A stretch of DNA of 64,000 bases from Cyclina sinensis (Eukaryota; Mollusca; Bivalvia; Venerida; Veneridae): NCBI GenBank assembly GCA_012932295.1, contig JAAONU010000004.1:22514872-22578871 (forward strand). The letters are read 5' to 3'. Below, piece by piece: positions 36,501 to 51,500 of this stretch (within the stretch, counting starts at the first letter, position 1; every line of letters begins with the position of its first letter). The notes below the pieces were generated by a model, which was not told the DNA's origin, did not search any database, and saw nothing but the letters and a program-made list of their open reading frames with translations. The position numbers and the translations under genes were made by a program.

Positions 36501-39500
36501 TAACTAATTTATATTACAGATTCTGCAAATATCCTTTCTTGTGATATAAATATCACTTTTTTAAAATGTGTTTTTTATAACCCCCCTCGCACAACTAAGT
36601 TTTAAGGGGAGGGGTTATACTTGAATCAGCTGTCCGTCTGTTCTTGCGTCCGTTGCTTGTCCGGGGTATAACTTAAAAACTATTGGAGATATCAACTAAA
36701 AACTTCATAAATGGAGAGATCTCACTGAGAAAAAGTGCAGTGCTTAAAAAAATCATAACTCGGTTTTGCAAAATTTTGGAATTATTGCCCTTGGTGACTT
36801 TTCATACTTATTTTTTGTCCGGAGAATAACTCAAAAACTATTACAGTTATCGGCTTGAAACTTCTTACCTTACTAGATCTTATTGATGAAAAGTGCAGTG
36901 CTTAAGAACAATAACTCTCTTTTGCATAATTTTGGAGTGATTGCCCCTGATAATTTTTAAACTATGTATTTGTCTAGGGCATAACTAAAAAAACTTTTGG
37001 AGATAACTTGAAACTTCAAAGATGGACATATCTTACTGGGGAAAACTGCACTGCATAAGAACCATAACTCTTTTTCCATAATTTTTGAATTATTGCCTTT
37101 TAAAATTTTTCATACTTAATTTTTGTGTGCTGTACAACTAAAAACGTATTGAAGATATCAACTTGAAACTTAATAGATCGACATATCTCATTAAGGAAAA
37201 GTGCAGTGGACAAGAACCATAACTCACTTTTGCACAATTTATGAAAAATTGCCCTTTGTAATTTTTTATACTTAATTTTAGTCTAGGGCATAAAGTAACA
37301 TCTTCCCATATATCAATACCCTACTGACAAAGCGGCATGCGGGGGTACTGGCGCCAGGACACTGGGAGTTCTAGTTTAAATTGTACGAGTTATCTAGTTT
37401 TTTTTTTAAACTCAGCAGTGCATAGCTTAGCATCTTGCCATACTACATACACAATTAGAGGTACGTAAGTATGTAGGCGCCTTTCATAACCTTGTATATG
37501 AACTTATGTTATGTATGTAAAAAAGATTATATTTTGTAGCTCTGTGTGAAGGAAGCTGTAAAAATGGTGGCATATGCATACTTCCTAATCGTTGTGAATG
37601 TCCAAAAGGGTATATAGGGACTAGCTGTCAGAATGGTAGGATTTGATAGTTGATAGTTCTTTTGTCATTGTTTACAATATTTATTATCTAGTCGCTTCTG
37701 AAAATAGAATTAAAAATTAACTTAATTCATACTCAGCGAAAATATTCAATTATGAACATGAGATTGTACAAAGGCAAACATTTCAATATCAATGTATTTT
37801 GTACCTTGGTTTTGCTCATCAAGCAAAAAAGGAACTGCGTTCATAGTAATTTCAATACTACTGGTGATGATTTAGAATAACAGCCAAAAACAACAACAAC
37901 AAGAACGAAAGAATTATGCGTTCAATTTTAGCTGTTTGCAATCCGCCATGTCAGAACAGTGGAACATGCGTTAGGCCTAACGTATGTAAATGTCCTGCTG
38001 GTGTGAGTACTGGCGAATACTGTCAGAACTGTAAGTTAATTGTGTTTAAGTTCTTTCTGTACAGGCATAATTGCTTCACTCACTTGTTTAAGAGAATTTC
38101 CTTCTAAACTGTTACTATATGTTTTCAATAACTAATCGTCAAATCATTAAAAAATAGGTGTACCCTAAATAATTATTTTAGCAGAGCAAATTAAAACAGT
38201 CTATTGTAAGTATTAACACATTATTAGGTTTTCAGAGTGTGCTGAATTGTCTTGCAAATATGCAGCAAGCATAGGTGCTTAAATAAAAATGTTTAAAAGA
38301 CTTTAATTTGCAAGTAAGATATAGTTTATTAACATTGTAAGATTGAATGTCATAATTTCGACATTTGTGTTGATAAACATAACTAATAGGTTTTCTTACA
38401 ACATTTCGATATTTCTTGATAAACGGCTTATAAATGAGTTCTATTTGAAAACCTTGTTGAGTAAGTTTATATTGTTTTACCATACTTTATATAGCGTCAT
38501 AAAATAATCAAGTTATAATGAGTTGCATATTCTCCGAATTTGAAGAAAATTTGAGGATGTTTCTGAAAAAGATGAAGCCCTCCTTATGGCTCTGTAAAAT
38601 GTGCGTTGGAACTGACAATCTAAAACTAACTGATTTTGCTTGTGTTTTAGATGTCTGTTCACCCGAATGCATAAACGGGGGCTTTTGCAATCGGTGGAAA
38701 AAATGTGATTGTCCGCATGGATACACAGGGAGAAGATGTGAAACACGTGAGTTACAAACTTGTCTTTGAGTTTATCCGATTCAAAGGCTAGGAGTTACCT
38801 GCTGTTATCTTAGTCCATCCATCGTCAACTACTTTCTTTAGCAACATTATTCCCTCAGAAACCACTAGATCAAAGTAAAGTAAACTTAATAGGAATAGTT
38901 TTTACATGTTGCTCTACTAAAATATTTAAATAAGTTTATTTCATGCAGAACTATGTTTGCTGTCGCAAAAAGAATATAAACTTTAAATATATATTTGTCT
39001 GAAACCAACAGATCCAGAGCATCGAAATGTGGAATGCATCATTATAAACTAAAATTCTACCGATATTATTCAAATTTTGTCAATGAGTCACTTTTAGACA
39101 TTTGTTAGGGGTCACGTCGCTGACAAACAAAACAGCAATACATTTTTGTATGAAACAACAAGTACTAGGATTCTTTTCTTTTCACAAGGCATAGTCTAGT
39201 TCATAGCATAACCAATATTGGCTTTACTCTAGCTTTATCTATTTTTTTTAAAATGTAGCAAATTATAAAATTGCTCAAACCATGCCAAAAGGGTCATTAT
39301 TGGCTCAGTTTATAAATCATCTTTTTTATCAGAAACTATGACTATCTGAAATTTGGTATACAGTATATATCAACCGAGCTGACTCGGCCCGACTGCCAAT
39401 TTGGTTGGTAGTATGCCGTAAGTAGTTGGTTATTTAAATTCTCAACATCACACTCTCCTAGTCCTGCTGCGTTGATCGGGTAACTCACTTGGTTATTCAC

Positions 39501-42500
39501 CAGAATGCAAAACTACCTTAATAAAAGTGTTGTTTTGGAGTTTGGAAAATATAAGTTCCAGTAATATCTATAGACAACTGACTCCGTTAATTCATAAATA
39601 AATTTGTATAAATAAAGTAATCAGCTTACATAAATAGTATATGTGCCCGCTAGGTTGATCAGATGACTCAGAAATTTGCTCGAATCCGAAACTACCTTCC
39701 AAGCGGTAGTTGGTAATTCAAGGGTTTGAAATAATTGTACCTTGTAATATCTTAAGAAATTGGAATTAGTTGATACATAAGACAACTAAAAACAATTACC
39801 AAACAGAATAGCACTGACTTATCTCGCTTTGTTAAACAGGTAAGTCAATTAGTAATTCGCACTAATCCTAGTCTACTTTTCCATAGGGCAGTTGATAATT
39901 AGGACCGGGAAAAAGTACAAAAAATCCATAGAAATATGAATCAGTTTATACATAAATGTCAGGAAAGTGAATGCGTCAACATGATAATACTTTTTAGCCC
40001 CGCTTTGTTGATCAGGTAACTTAGTTCAGAATTTGCTCGATACGTATTCTCTTACTGAAAACTACAAATTGTAATAATGTTTCCAGCAATTTGCAGCGGA
40101 GGGTGTAAGAACGGGGGAACTTGCGTTGAACCAGATGTATGCAAATGCACTGAAGGATACAGTGGAAGCCGCTGCGAAATGCGTAAGTTTTATTTAAAAC
40201 GTCTAATTCAAAGGTCATACTACACACTATATTTTACAGACTTGAATATAATAGAAATATGATTATTTAACGACAGGAAAGCAGTTGTCAGCTATATGAC
40301 AACCTATTTATATGCTTGTTTTCCAAAACACAGTATACCACTAATAAGAATCGATGTAAATGATAATCTTTTTAAAATATTAAAAAAGATGAATGTAAAT
40401 TGAATAAAAATGGTTGATAAATTTAAAGAATGCGATATACTATCGTCCAAGAATATAACACAAAATATTATGTTTGATTTTCTATGCCTCAGCCATCTGC
40501 GACCCAGAATGTCAAAATGGTGGAACCTGCATTAGACCAGGCATTTGTCAATGTCCTGAAGGAGTCACAGGAAACAGTTGTCAAAGTTGTAAGTTGTTTG
40601 ATAGGAATGATGGTGTTCTGATTAGTTCATACTAGCTTTGATTATTGTGCTTCACGTTTATCCTATTTGGTTAAGGGTAAATGTGTCATAAGAGAATTCA
40701 GCCATTTAATACAGAAAAGTTTGATTAATACTCAGAGTAACCTTCTTCATTGTTTCTTTCTTCCGACAAAATCTTTTGATTCACTATGGTTTCATTGAAT
40801 GAACCTTTAGCAGCAAAGTTTGTTCCATTGTAGTTATATGCTCACCAGTGTGTGAAAATGGCGGCTTGTGTTCAGGTCCCTTCCACTGTGAATGTACCTG
40901 GGGTTACGAAGGAAACAGTTGTGAGACACGTAAGTCTGCAAAGTGTATAGTTTATCACAAGGTCATGTATGCATAATTATAAAACGGCTCCAGGATCATA
41001 AATTAAACATACAACCTGGTATATTGCAGTTGTAAGTAATTATTATTGTATAGAAAATAAATTTTGATATAAAGTAGACAGTTAAATATTTTCCCGGTAC
41101 ATTTATTACATATGGTCAATTCAAGTCCAGACCCATCCACTTTGAATTGTCCAAATGTACCGGTATTTCATACACCATTCGGATATCAAAATTGTTACTG
41201 ATACAGTAGGTTTAAAAAGTAATGTTGTAAGTTGTATATCTGATTGTGTCATTCTTAAGATGTGAATGTGTAATTTTACACCTTTCATTCCTACTGTATG
41301 ATTATATATATCTACGTTTGGTAGAAATCATTGAACAAAATGCATGACATTGATAAAGTTAATATTTAGTTCTAGAATGATATAAAATCTAGAATGAGAA
41401 TAGCATTAGACCAAATGTATCCAAACGATTCTGACAATCCTGTAAAATATAAAGGTCCTAACCCCAATTTTCTGGAGTAATTTTCAATTCGTAGGCCTCT
41501 ATGTGCTTGACATTTTACCCCGTTAGCCTTAAAGGAAAAAGGATAATCATTTAAACATGCCTAACAATCATTTAAAGTTTGAAAACAACTGCGCTGCATT
41601 GATTTTGAGTTATCAGAAACTAGTATAAAATAGAAGCTTTGTGAGCTTGACTTTTAGACGGAGAGCCAAACAAATATTTGGGTAACTCTTTTTAACATGT
41701 CCATGTTTTCTACAAATTTCTATCGCTCTGATGTCAGATGTTCTTGGATTATTGGTAGAAAATTTTTACAAATCCAAGCCCCTTGTGAGTTTGACCTTTT
41801 ATCCAGTGGGCCCCAAATTAGACGAGTCATCTTGTCAAGCCTGACCATCCCCATTGACTCATCGGGTCTTCCACTACATTTACTACTACTCTATAGTTTT
41901 CCAGAATTCTCAGAACGGTAGGGGAAACCTTTCAATGATTCATCGCAGATTAAAGCATATGTAGTCACCTGAAGACATTCTAGTCTAAACAGTCAGGACA
42001 TTTTAATAATGTCCTAGTTCAAGATAACACTTATGTTATATCTGAAAGATTGCTCCGACACTTAAAACTGAACACCGAGAAAACAGAACTTCCGCTTAAT
42101 AGTGGCAAATGTATCGATCATAAATAACAAACTGGTACACTGAAAAAGAACGTTTTGCTGGCAATTCCATTTATTTGATTTTAAAGTGAGCGAGGAATTT
42201 GACAAGAGAAGATATGATACAGTCACTGAAATTGACATCAAATAAAAATAAAAAATAAACTAAAGTGTAGATAATAATATGAAAATAAATCATACATGAT
42301 GTATAAACTATTTGCTTCAGCTGTCTGCACACAGGGCTGCGTAAACGGTGGACGATGCACACGACCAGACAACTGTGACTGCCCATCTGTGTTCACAGGG
42401 GATAGCTGTGAGATAAGTAGGTTTTGTATAATCATTAATTTGACACTTATAGCGCCCAGACGTATTCTATAGATGTTTTGAAGAATATCAATGAATGAAG

Positions 42501-45500
42501 AAAAATAAAGAAAAGACCAGAGAAATTTGCAATACACAATATATAGAGAAAGATATGCTACAGATTTTTTTTTCTTAAACACTAACCTAATCTGACGTCA
42601 CTGGAATTTTCACGATTGCCAGTCAGTTTATTTAAAGAGATGAACAAAAAAAAATCCTAGTAGAAATATTGACCTAAACGTATGGAACTTTCTGAAAAAA
42701 GTGCTTTTACAAAATATTACTTGCAGTTGAAAAACAAAAACCTTTTAGCACTCCCCTTACCTATTATCTACGTGATACTAAAAATTACAATGAGCCTCAA
42801 TATATTCAAGCATATATAAGTACTGATCGTAGAAATGTATATAAACAGAATGAGGTGACTATGCGCTAATTCAGAATTAATGTTTTTTTTTTCAGAATTA
42901 TGCTCTCATTTATCTCCATGTTACCCTGGTTTATGTGAGTATCCAAACAACTGCAGCTGTTCAGATGGCTTCACCGACACAAAGAAAGGATGTCTAACCT
43001 GTAACTATCACTACGGAAATCTCTATAAATCGCAAACTTTTTGTTCCTCTGTTATTGTAGTTTTATTGTCTCAAAACCAATTTGTATAAAGAATGTGTAT
43101 TCTACTTGATAGACTCTATCAATATTTTCTACAATATGATTTTATCTTTATGTCAATGACGTACCTGTAGTTGTTACATTATGGATACCTTTTTAAAGAG
43201 TACTAAAAATTCTTTGTACATTATGAACATGATTATTGGTAATGCTTGGTCTCAATTATAGTTTCAGATAACCACACACTTCCAGTGATAACAGGATGTG
43301 AAATCATACTTGCTCATATAAGGAGAACCGATAAGAAGGAAATGTTTTATTTCAGGTAAGTCTTATAAAAGTTTTCAACATTGTTTGATCTAACATTTAT
43401 TATTCAGTTAAGACTTACTTTATATCAGTTGGAAAACAAGTTCACTCCAAACCATCTACCCACCCAGGCAATCATCATAATTCAAAAAACAATATTATAG
43501 TAATGTAGAAAAATCTTTAACCTGCACAATTACAAAATATAAAACTGGTTTATATGAAATCAAATAATTCATTTAAGTGTACCCTGTTCTGACAAGAGAG
43601 GCATTGACACTATATGGTGTAACCAGGAGCGGTTTAATCATTTGGTATTCAAAATGAACACTACATATTCTTCGATTATCGATCTACCGTCACCACCGGC
43701 CTATATTTCTGAGACTAACTTTGGAATTGTTGAGAATACGATGCACGTTCAGCACACAAAGTATCCACGACATGGTTTGTTTGATTTTATTGCTAGCCGT
43801 AATTATAGGTTAAGCCTTTTCTACACATTTGCAAATAACGTATCTTTGCTGTATAAAAGGTGTTTATTTATGGCAGAAACTATTGGATAATAATACAGTT
43901 AATAAAAACAATCTCAATTAGTTTAAATATCCGTTAAGAAATACCAGACACGTGTGCTTTATGATTGTCTTTTATAGCAAATGGTAAGTTTTTCTTTCTA
44001 AGGTAACCAAAACAACAGACTGGTTGCCTGGGATATGCCATACAGCTGTGCAGGTGTGTCGGACACGCTGCCAAAAGAAAAGACTGAATGCAATGCAACA
44101 GAAGAAAACTATAAAATTAGTATTGAGCATGACGACATGTAAGTTCATGAATGATATTTCACAACCTCGGATTTTTGCATATTCAAATACCACTTTTTTA
44201 TGTCATTGTTCCCAAACTCATTGTTGCAAACTTAAAACTTTGAAACTAGACACGTGTTTGTATAGTCTCTGTGTGATAAAACCGTATGATATTTATTTTA
44301 GTTCCTATACTTTTGGTGTTGAGCGGTTTAGTATCAAAAGACGCATATACGTCTTATTAATTTGCATTTTTTACTAATTTAACATCTGGAAAAATCTATA
44401 CATATTTAAAAGACATTCAATTTCTAATTTCCAGCGTTCCAGTGCTAACATAAACACGTGCAAAACATTAGTATATTTTATTTAAGGAAAATGATATAAA
44501 CCTGAATTTATCAAAAAAAAAAAAAAAAAAAATAATCATTCCCAAGTTTAACCAAAATTTACTAATACCTCTTCAGAAAGTAAATACACTTAATAATATA
44601 TATATAAATAATCTATTACATTTTCACCAAGTTTGACGGTTCGGTTAAAGTCCACTTCTTCTAACGCTTTTCGCTTAACACAATTAACTTGCAGCTTTAC
44701 AGTAAAGTACAGTGCTAGAAATGGCGGATATCGAAAACTTTTTGACAAAACAAACAATACAGACTACAAAACGGACGTCTACAATGGAACAAGTGTCGTC
44801 AAAGAAATTGAGTTTAGATTTGATTTTATTGCTCCCACACATTGTTCTGAAACAATCGCAGAGACAAAGTGCGTAAATGGAGAAAAACCAATCCACTTCG
44901 GCGAAGACATTAGAAAGGTATATCATTATGCTAATTTACATCGAAGATACATTTAATAATGTGAACTTATCAATAACAACAAAAAAGACAAAAACAGAAA
45001 ACAGACCACAATGTTATCTTTGTTCATTTTCATTTTCATATCTTTCTATGTTTTTTTCTTTTGGTGGGGGTGGTGAGGGGGTAAATTGTCTTTTTATATG
45101 ACATATTGAAGCAGTAGGGCATTACGATCTTTTTTTATATTTTAATTACTTCTCAGTATCTTTTAAGGAATAAAATTGTAAAGAAGAAGACGGGTAATTT
45201 CCAAAATAAATTGTTTTGTTATTCTGTTTAAAAAGGAACCGCTTACTATTCGCTGGGATGGCTGGTCTGACACTTTGTCTGGAATAGCATCTTACTATTT
45301 AGAAATCTTCAAACTGGAACCAAATATCCACGGTGAACTTACCGAGCTTAAACCGTTAAAACCAATTTTCAAACTAAGGAGAGAGCAAACAAGGTCAATA
45401 AATTTTCCAACATACTATCCACCAGAAACAGGAATGTATTCGGTGTTGCTCCAAGCATCTGATAAAGCAAACAATTCTAAAATTGCAAGAAGGTTATTTC

Positions 45501-48500
45501 TTTACGACAACGATTCCTCTATATCTTTGACAAAGTCAGGATTTCTTTCTGATAAGCATATGGATGTCTCCAAGACAGCTGTTGGCGATGGAGGAATGCA
45601 CGTGATAAGTGCAATACCTGAAACAGGTTATATGTGGCAGACGTCTGAACCTAATACTAAAACTCACATAGTTCTGAACTGGGAGAACCACTTCGTAAAC
45701 AAAATTTACGAGACTGATAAGCTCCTCAACACAGTCCTGAAATATCCTACCCAGTTTGCAGATCTTCAGGATAGTGGCATACTCAGGAGTAAAAAGTAAG
45801 TATGTTGCAATAAAATCTAACGATTGAAACGTTTTGTTTTTGTTTTGTTTTTTAAGATTTCTCCCCGTAATATAGTTAAGATAAATATTAAAGCAATCGT
45901 TCAGTTATCATGGTTATGGCACTATGGTTTAGTTTATGTCACACGTATTGATAATATGCTGTTTCTGTAAATGCATTCCCTCTTTCCCGTTCTAGTTCAA
46001 ACTGATTTCTAGTTGTTTCTAAAACTAGCTATTTATACACACAGGTATGTTAACATCACTGATGAAGAAGGCACAAGAACACGTAGAGCGATTCCAAACA
46101 AACATGGAATTGTTAAATTTGAAATAAACAGAGTGTTTTCAGAGGATTTGCAGGTAAACACAAAAAAGTATTTACCAAATAAAAAATTCTGTCTTTTTAT
46201 ATAATTATTTATACTTGCTATGGTTTCTTAAAAGGTATTACGGTTAATGATTAACTACAAATATATAAAGATATTGTTACTTCTACATACCTTAACTCCC
46301 ATTCTATTTTTAAACTGCTGTACTGTTTTTTCCAAGGTCAAATTGTTTACAAGAAGAGGTACCTATAATTATAACCTGTATATTCTAAAATGATTATTCT
46401 TTAGAAATATCTAGAACATTTTTTGAGCACATAACAGGGAAGACACTTTGAGACATAAGTAATACGTCAAATTGTGACTTTGAATGTACATGTATATATG
46501 TTAGCTCTTAAACTTGCTGGAGATTAACTTGTGCTGGAATTACATCTTGGACATAACCAATATCTTTAGAATATATTCACGTCTAGAATAATATTTTGTG
46601 AATGGAGATAGTGACAGTAGGTAATTTTGGCTTAGTAAACATCATATTGTAAGTAGTTATTGTTTCATAGTTAAAATTTTGTTGTTGAACTAAATTTTGT
46701 TTCATTAAATCAAAGTAGGTTAATTAAAGCGTGTTGTACACCTTACATATCACATCTGGTTTTATTTTGCGGAAACTCCAGGTTCCTGTCGATGGATGGA
46801 TGCCGCATGGTTTACAGGAGCAGTATGAGACACGGGAGCTTCTCGCTGATGGAAGTCATATAAGACTCTGGGTTCGGGCCACTGACATCATGAATCATAC
46901 TCGGGCTGACTATACAGAAGTCCATATTGACAACACTCCGCCAAGAGTAGCTAACGAAAAGTTGCAGAAGAATATTGTAAATGGTTCTTACAAACACACG
47001 TCTAGGTATATTTTTCTAACAATCATGCAGGTCGTACTTTTTTTATTTAGAGAGTGAGAGAGCAATTGTCGCATTCTTGAATGGCTCAAAAACATTGGCC
47101 CAATTGACTCAGAATTGGGCCTGATCAAGAGAAAGCATCATGTTGACCTCAGGCAATCATTTCCTTAATGAATACAATATAATGCGATTTTTACAACCTA
47201 AATGTTCGTTTTCAAAGCAAATGGTATGCAGTGTACCTTAGGGTGTTAAAAAATTCCATTATTCTTCTTTCTACAGAATCACATTTATTGCCTCTGACGA
47301 CGGAAGTGGAGTTCATAGAATTTCATTTAAATTGTTTGTTGGAGACAGCCCGGAAGTAAAAGGCAGAGGAACGATTTCAGCTAACAGAGATAATGTAAGA
47401 CATCAACCTTGTAATGAATAACACTAGTATTTATAAAACTATTCTTTCAGAATAATTATGTTTCTCAGGATACAGCATATCGATCTTAAAGTGGAAGTTT
47501 TAAATAGCATGTTTTACTTAGTGTTTATTATGAAGTGAGACATATTGAGTTTGTCCATGTCTCTCTGTCTGTCACAGAGTTTGTCAGCGCGAGACTTCCT
47601 ACACGCACGATTGGACTTTAATGAAATCTTACATAAATTTTCAGTTCTTAGTGTATCAATATGTCAAGATTTTCCGCTGGACTGATTTCTACAGGAGTTG
47701 TTTGACCTTATTTATTTTGATTTTCATTTCTTGTCAGCGCTACATTCGGCATCATTTTAATGAAACCTTACAGAAATGTTCAGTACCTAGTATACATGTA
47801 ATTGTAGATATTATCAGGGTTTTCGACTTGACTGATTTTTGCAGAAGTTTTGAGACATTTTAGATTTTGATTTGTTTCTTTTCATCTTTTACCAGCGTAA
47901 ATCATTCATCATCATATTTAAATGAACTCTTCTAGAATTCTTAAGTACTTTATATACTGAATACTGTCGGGATTATCTTTTTTACTAATATTTGCAGGAG
48001 AAATGGGTTTTCATAGAATCTGATTTTGATCTTTTGTCAGCGCAGCTCCTCTTACTTGTATAAATGGATTTTATTGTACCTTATTAAAATCTTCTACACC
48101 TAGTGTAGTTGTGTATATTGTCACGATTTGCCGAGTGACTGATTTTTGAATGAGTTATGGGACTTTAGAGATTTTGATTTCCATCATTTGTCGGTGCAAC
48201 TATTTACACATTCATCATCGGATGTTACTGAAACCATATAGAAATCTTCAGTAGCTAGTGTCGTTGTGTAAATGTTCATGATTTTCTGCTTGGCTGATTT
48301 TTGCTACATTTATGGGACTTCTCAATCATTCTTTATGCGTGAATTGATGAAACCTCATAGAAATGTTCAGTGCTTAGTGCAGTTGTGAATGTTGTCAGGA
48401 TTTTCATCTTGACGTTTGTTTGGGAGTTAATTGATTTTCTGGTTGGCGACCAGTGTTGATTTTTTTTTCTTTTTTGTATGTTTGTTAGTTCATATTCTTT

Positions 48501-51500
48501 TTTTCAAATTCTAGGTGAAACTTAAAATTGTGCTTCATTATCTTCAGACTAGTTTGACAAAGCAATCAATGTTTATTGTCAAGTTTGACTTGAATTCTGT
48601 TTTTCATCTGGCATGCATTCTTATGTTTTGATATTATTTTGTCAGTATTCAAGTATATCGTGTTCTGTAAATTTTCCGCCAAATACTATTATGATATTTA
48701 TTTATGTTTCTATAGAAAACAGATGCTTGTGCAACCAACCCAAGTTGTAACTGTGTATTAAACACGTGCTTCTTGGTACCACAGACACTTGACATTGATA
48801 ATTGCTTGTTTCTTGTACCGAAAGAGGACTTAAATAGCTCGGCCAGAATTCAAGTTGAAGTTTACAACCAAGCTGTTCTTCATCAAGATTTTAATTTAAA
48901 CGTATGTATATCCATTTACGATAAAGTATCACTTTCTTTACGTGAACAAATTGTTAATTTATGTAAGTTAGCATGTCAGTATGGAATGAATGAAAGGTTA
49001 AAAATTTCATATCGAAATACTTTTGGTAAGTATAAATTGTTTTCATATAATTGAAATCATTAGTTTAACAATACTGTATTCTGGTTATCAGCCTTTGTTT
49101 TCTTTTTGTATTAATTGTGGTGCAGGAAAACTTTGTTGTGACTCACCCATTCAGTTATCATATAACGATTTTTTTTTATTTATTAAAATGTCATTAACAG
49201 ATTTGCCAAAAAAAGAATAGAAATCCCGCCTAGTAAGAACGTAGGTTAGATAGTTTGTACAACAACATGTCAATGCATACACCACGATAATGTACACTGC
49301 TCAAATTAATTAAAGGAGCGCAAATATGTTATGACGTAAATTGCCCACCATGCTAGATATTCGCTGCAAATTTTGTTTGTAGGTATGGACGGTCAATATC
49401 CTTGAGAAACCCGCGCACTTTACTATAAATTTACAAGGCATTGGTATTTTGTTTTTATGTTCCCCGTATGGCGAGCATATAGTTGCCGCTTTGTCCGTCC
49501 ATCCGTCCCGTCCGTCCGTCCGTCATAATTTTGTCCAGAGAATAACACAAAAAGAGAGATATCAAGATCAATCTTCATAAGTAGTTAGATCTCATAAGGA
49601 GCAGTGCAATGCACAAAAACCACAACTCTTGCTTTATTAATTTTTGAGTAATTGCCCTTTGAAATTTCTCAAACTTATTTTTTGTCCGGGTCATATTTTC
49701 ACAAAGTATAAGAGTTATCAACTTGAAACTTTATAAGTAGATAGATCTTATTGATGAGCAGTGCAGTGCACAAGAACCATAACTCTTGCTTTATGAATTT
49801 TTGAGTTATTGCCTTTTGAAATTTCTCATACTTATTTTTTGTCCGGGGCATATCTCACAAAGTATAAGAGATATTAACATGAAACTTTAATGGTAGATAG
49901 ATCTCTATGAGGAGAAGTGCAGCGTGCAAGAACCGTAACATTATTTTGCATAATTTAGGAGTTATTGCCCTTTGTTATTTTTCATACTTTACAAAATACA
50001 TATTAAACAATAGCCCTTTTGGAACTGGCATTTTTTCGGGGAGCATCCATCGGTTCTACCGATTTCTTGTTCTTTTTGTTGTGTAACACCCCAATAAGAT
50101 TTAGACTTTTGCATGTGCAGTTCGTTCACGATAGCACAGTTGACAAAATAAATGTTTGAGTGCAACTTTTTACTGTATCTGCTCTTTTTACAACGGTCCA
50201 GGGTGTGCGACGTCATTTAGCAACATGTTGCTCGGGCGGTGCAGATGATCGAAAATGGATTTACGCAACGTGAGATGGCCACCATTCTAGACGTTTCTTG
50301 TAGCGTTGTTGCCATTTTGTGGAGTCGTTACCAGGAGACTGGAGATTTCACAAAAAGACCTGGGCAAGGTCGTCACCGCATTGCAACACTTCGTCAGGAC
50401 CAATATCTGAGAACTTTGGCCCTCAGAAATCGTCAGTGTACTGCTACTGGCATTGAAATTGACTTCCGGCAAGCTACACGTGTTCGTTTGTCCACTCAAA
50501 CTGTCCGAAATCGTCTTCATGAAGATGGTTTGGATGCCCGAATACCTGCCAGAGGACCAATTTTTACCGTAGCTCACATGAGAGCTCGCCTAGAGTTTGC
50601 CCAGGAACATGTCACTTGGCAACTGCGCAACTGGCGATCTGTGCTCTTCACAGACGAGAGCCGCTTCCATGTTTCGAACTGTGACAGGCGTGTGAGGTTG
50701 TGGCGTCGCCGAGGAGAGAGGTATGCGGAATGTTATATTATTCCATATGACAGGTTTTGCGGTGGGTCAGTAATGATGTGGGCAGGGATATCCACTGACG
50801 GGCACCCAGACCTTTATCTGATTCCAGGAGATAGTCTGACGGCTTGAGATATCGGGACAAGATACTAGAACCAATTGTTAGGCCATATGCTGGTGATACA
50901 AGTGAAATATAAGATAATGCTCGAGCACACACTGCAAGAATTGTCCGGAACTTCTTTGTTGATGAAGGTATTGAGGTCATAGACTGGCCACCGAGGTCTC
51001 CCGATCTTAACCCTATAGAGCATGTCTGGGACATGCTTTCTCGTAGACTTTCTTTGCGTCCGAACCCTGTGCAGAACGGCCCTGAGCTTTCTCATGCTCT
51101 TGTAGCAGAATCCGATGCCATACGTCAGGATATGATCAGACTTATCATCAGGTGCATGCCCAGACAATGCAAAGAGTGCCTTAACGCCCGAGGGGGTACA
51201 CTCATTACTGGCACTGTTTATGAAACGTTTCCAGGCCTGAATCTGCTTTTACAGACATTGCGTGTTCTCCTGTAAGACCACCATTTCAAAGTTTATTTGA
51301 TTGTGTTCATATCCTGGACACTGTCTCTGTTCAGGAATGTGCCTGTTGGCGATGAAAATGCTGATTTGTTTTTGTAAAAAGAACGATGTTGTTATTACTG
51401 TAAAAGATGTTCCTAAATCTACTCAATGCGTATGAAATTTTATAGATTATAAGGGCGCTCCTTTAATTAATTTAAGCAGTATATATTTAGGAAGGTACAC

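Larger units (their letters stand above)
49295..51481 (+). mobile_element. Tc1-like DD34E transposon with a nested element
   Basis: Left terminus CACTGCTCAAATTAATTAAA then GGAGCGC (49,295); right terminus GCGCTCCTTTAATTAATTTA then AGCAGTA (51,481). The two are inverted over nearly 30 bp and flanked by TA. Inside are a transposase pseudogene (50,239-51,275) and a Helitron-like insertion (49,457-50,069). It sits in the intron upstream of the 37-nt microexon. Confidence 0.88.

Noticed and set aside
50287..51167. Minus-strand ORFs across the Tc1 element
   Set aside because: Antisense shadows of the transposase pseudogene.
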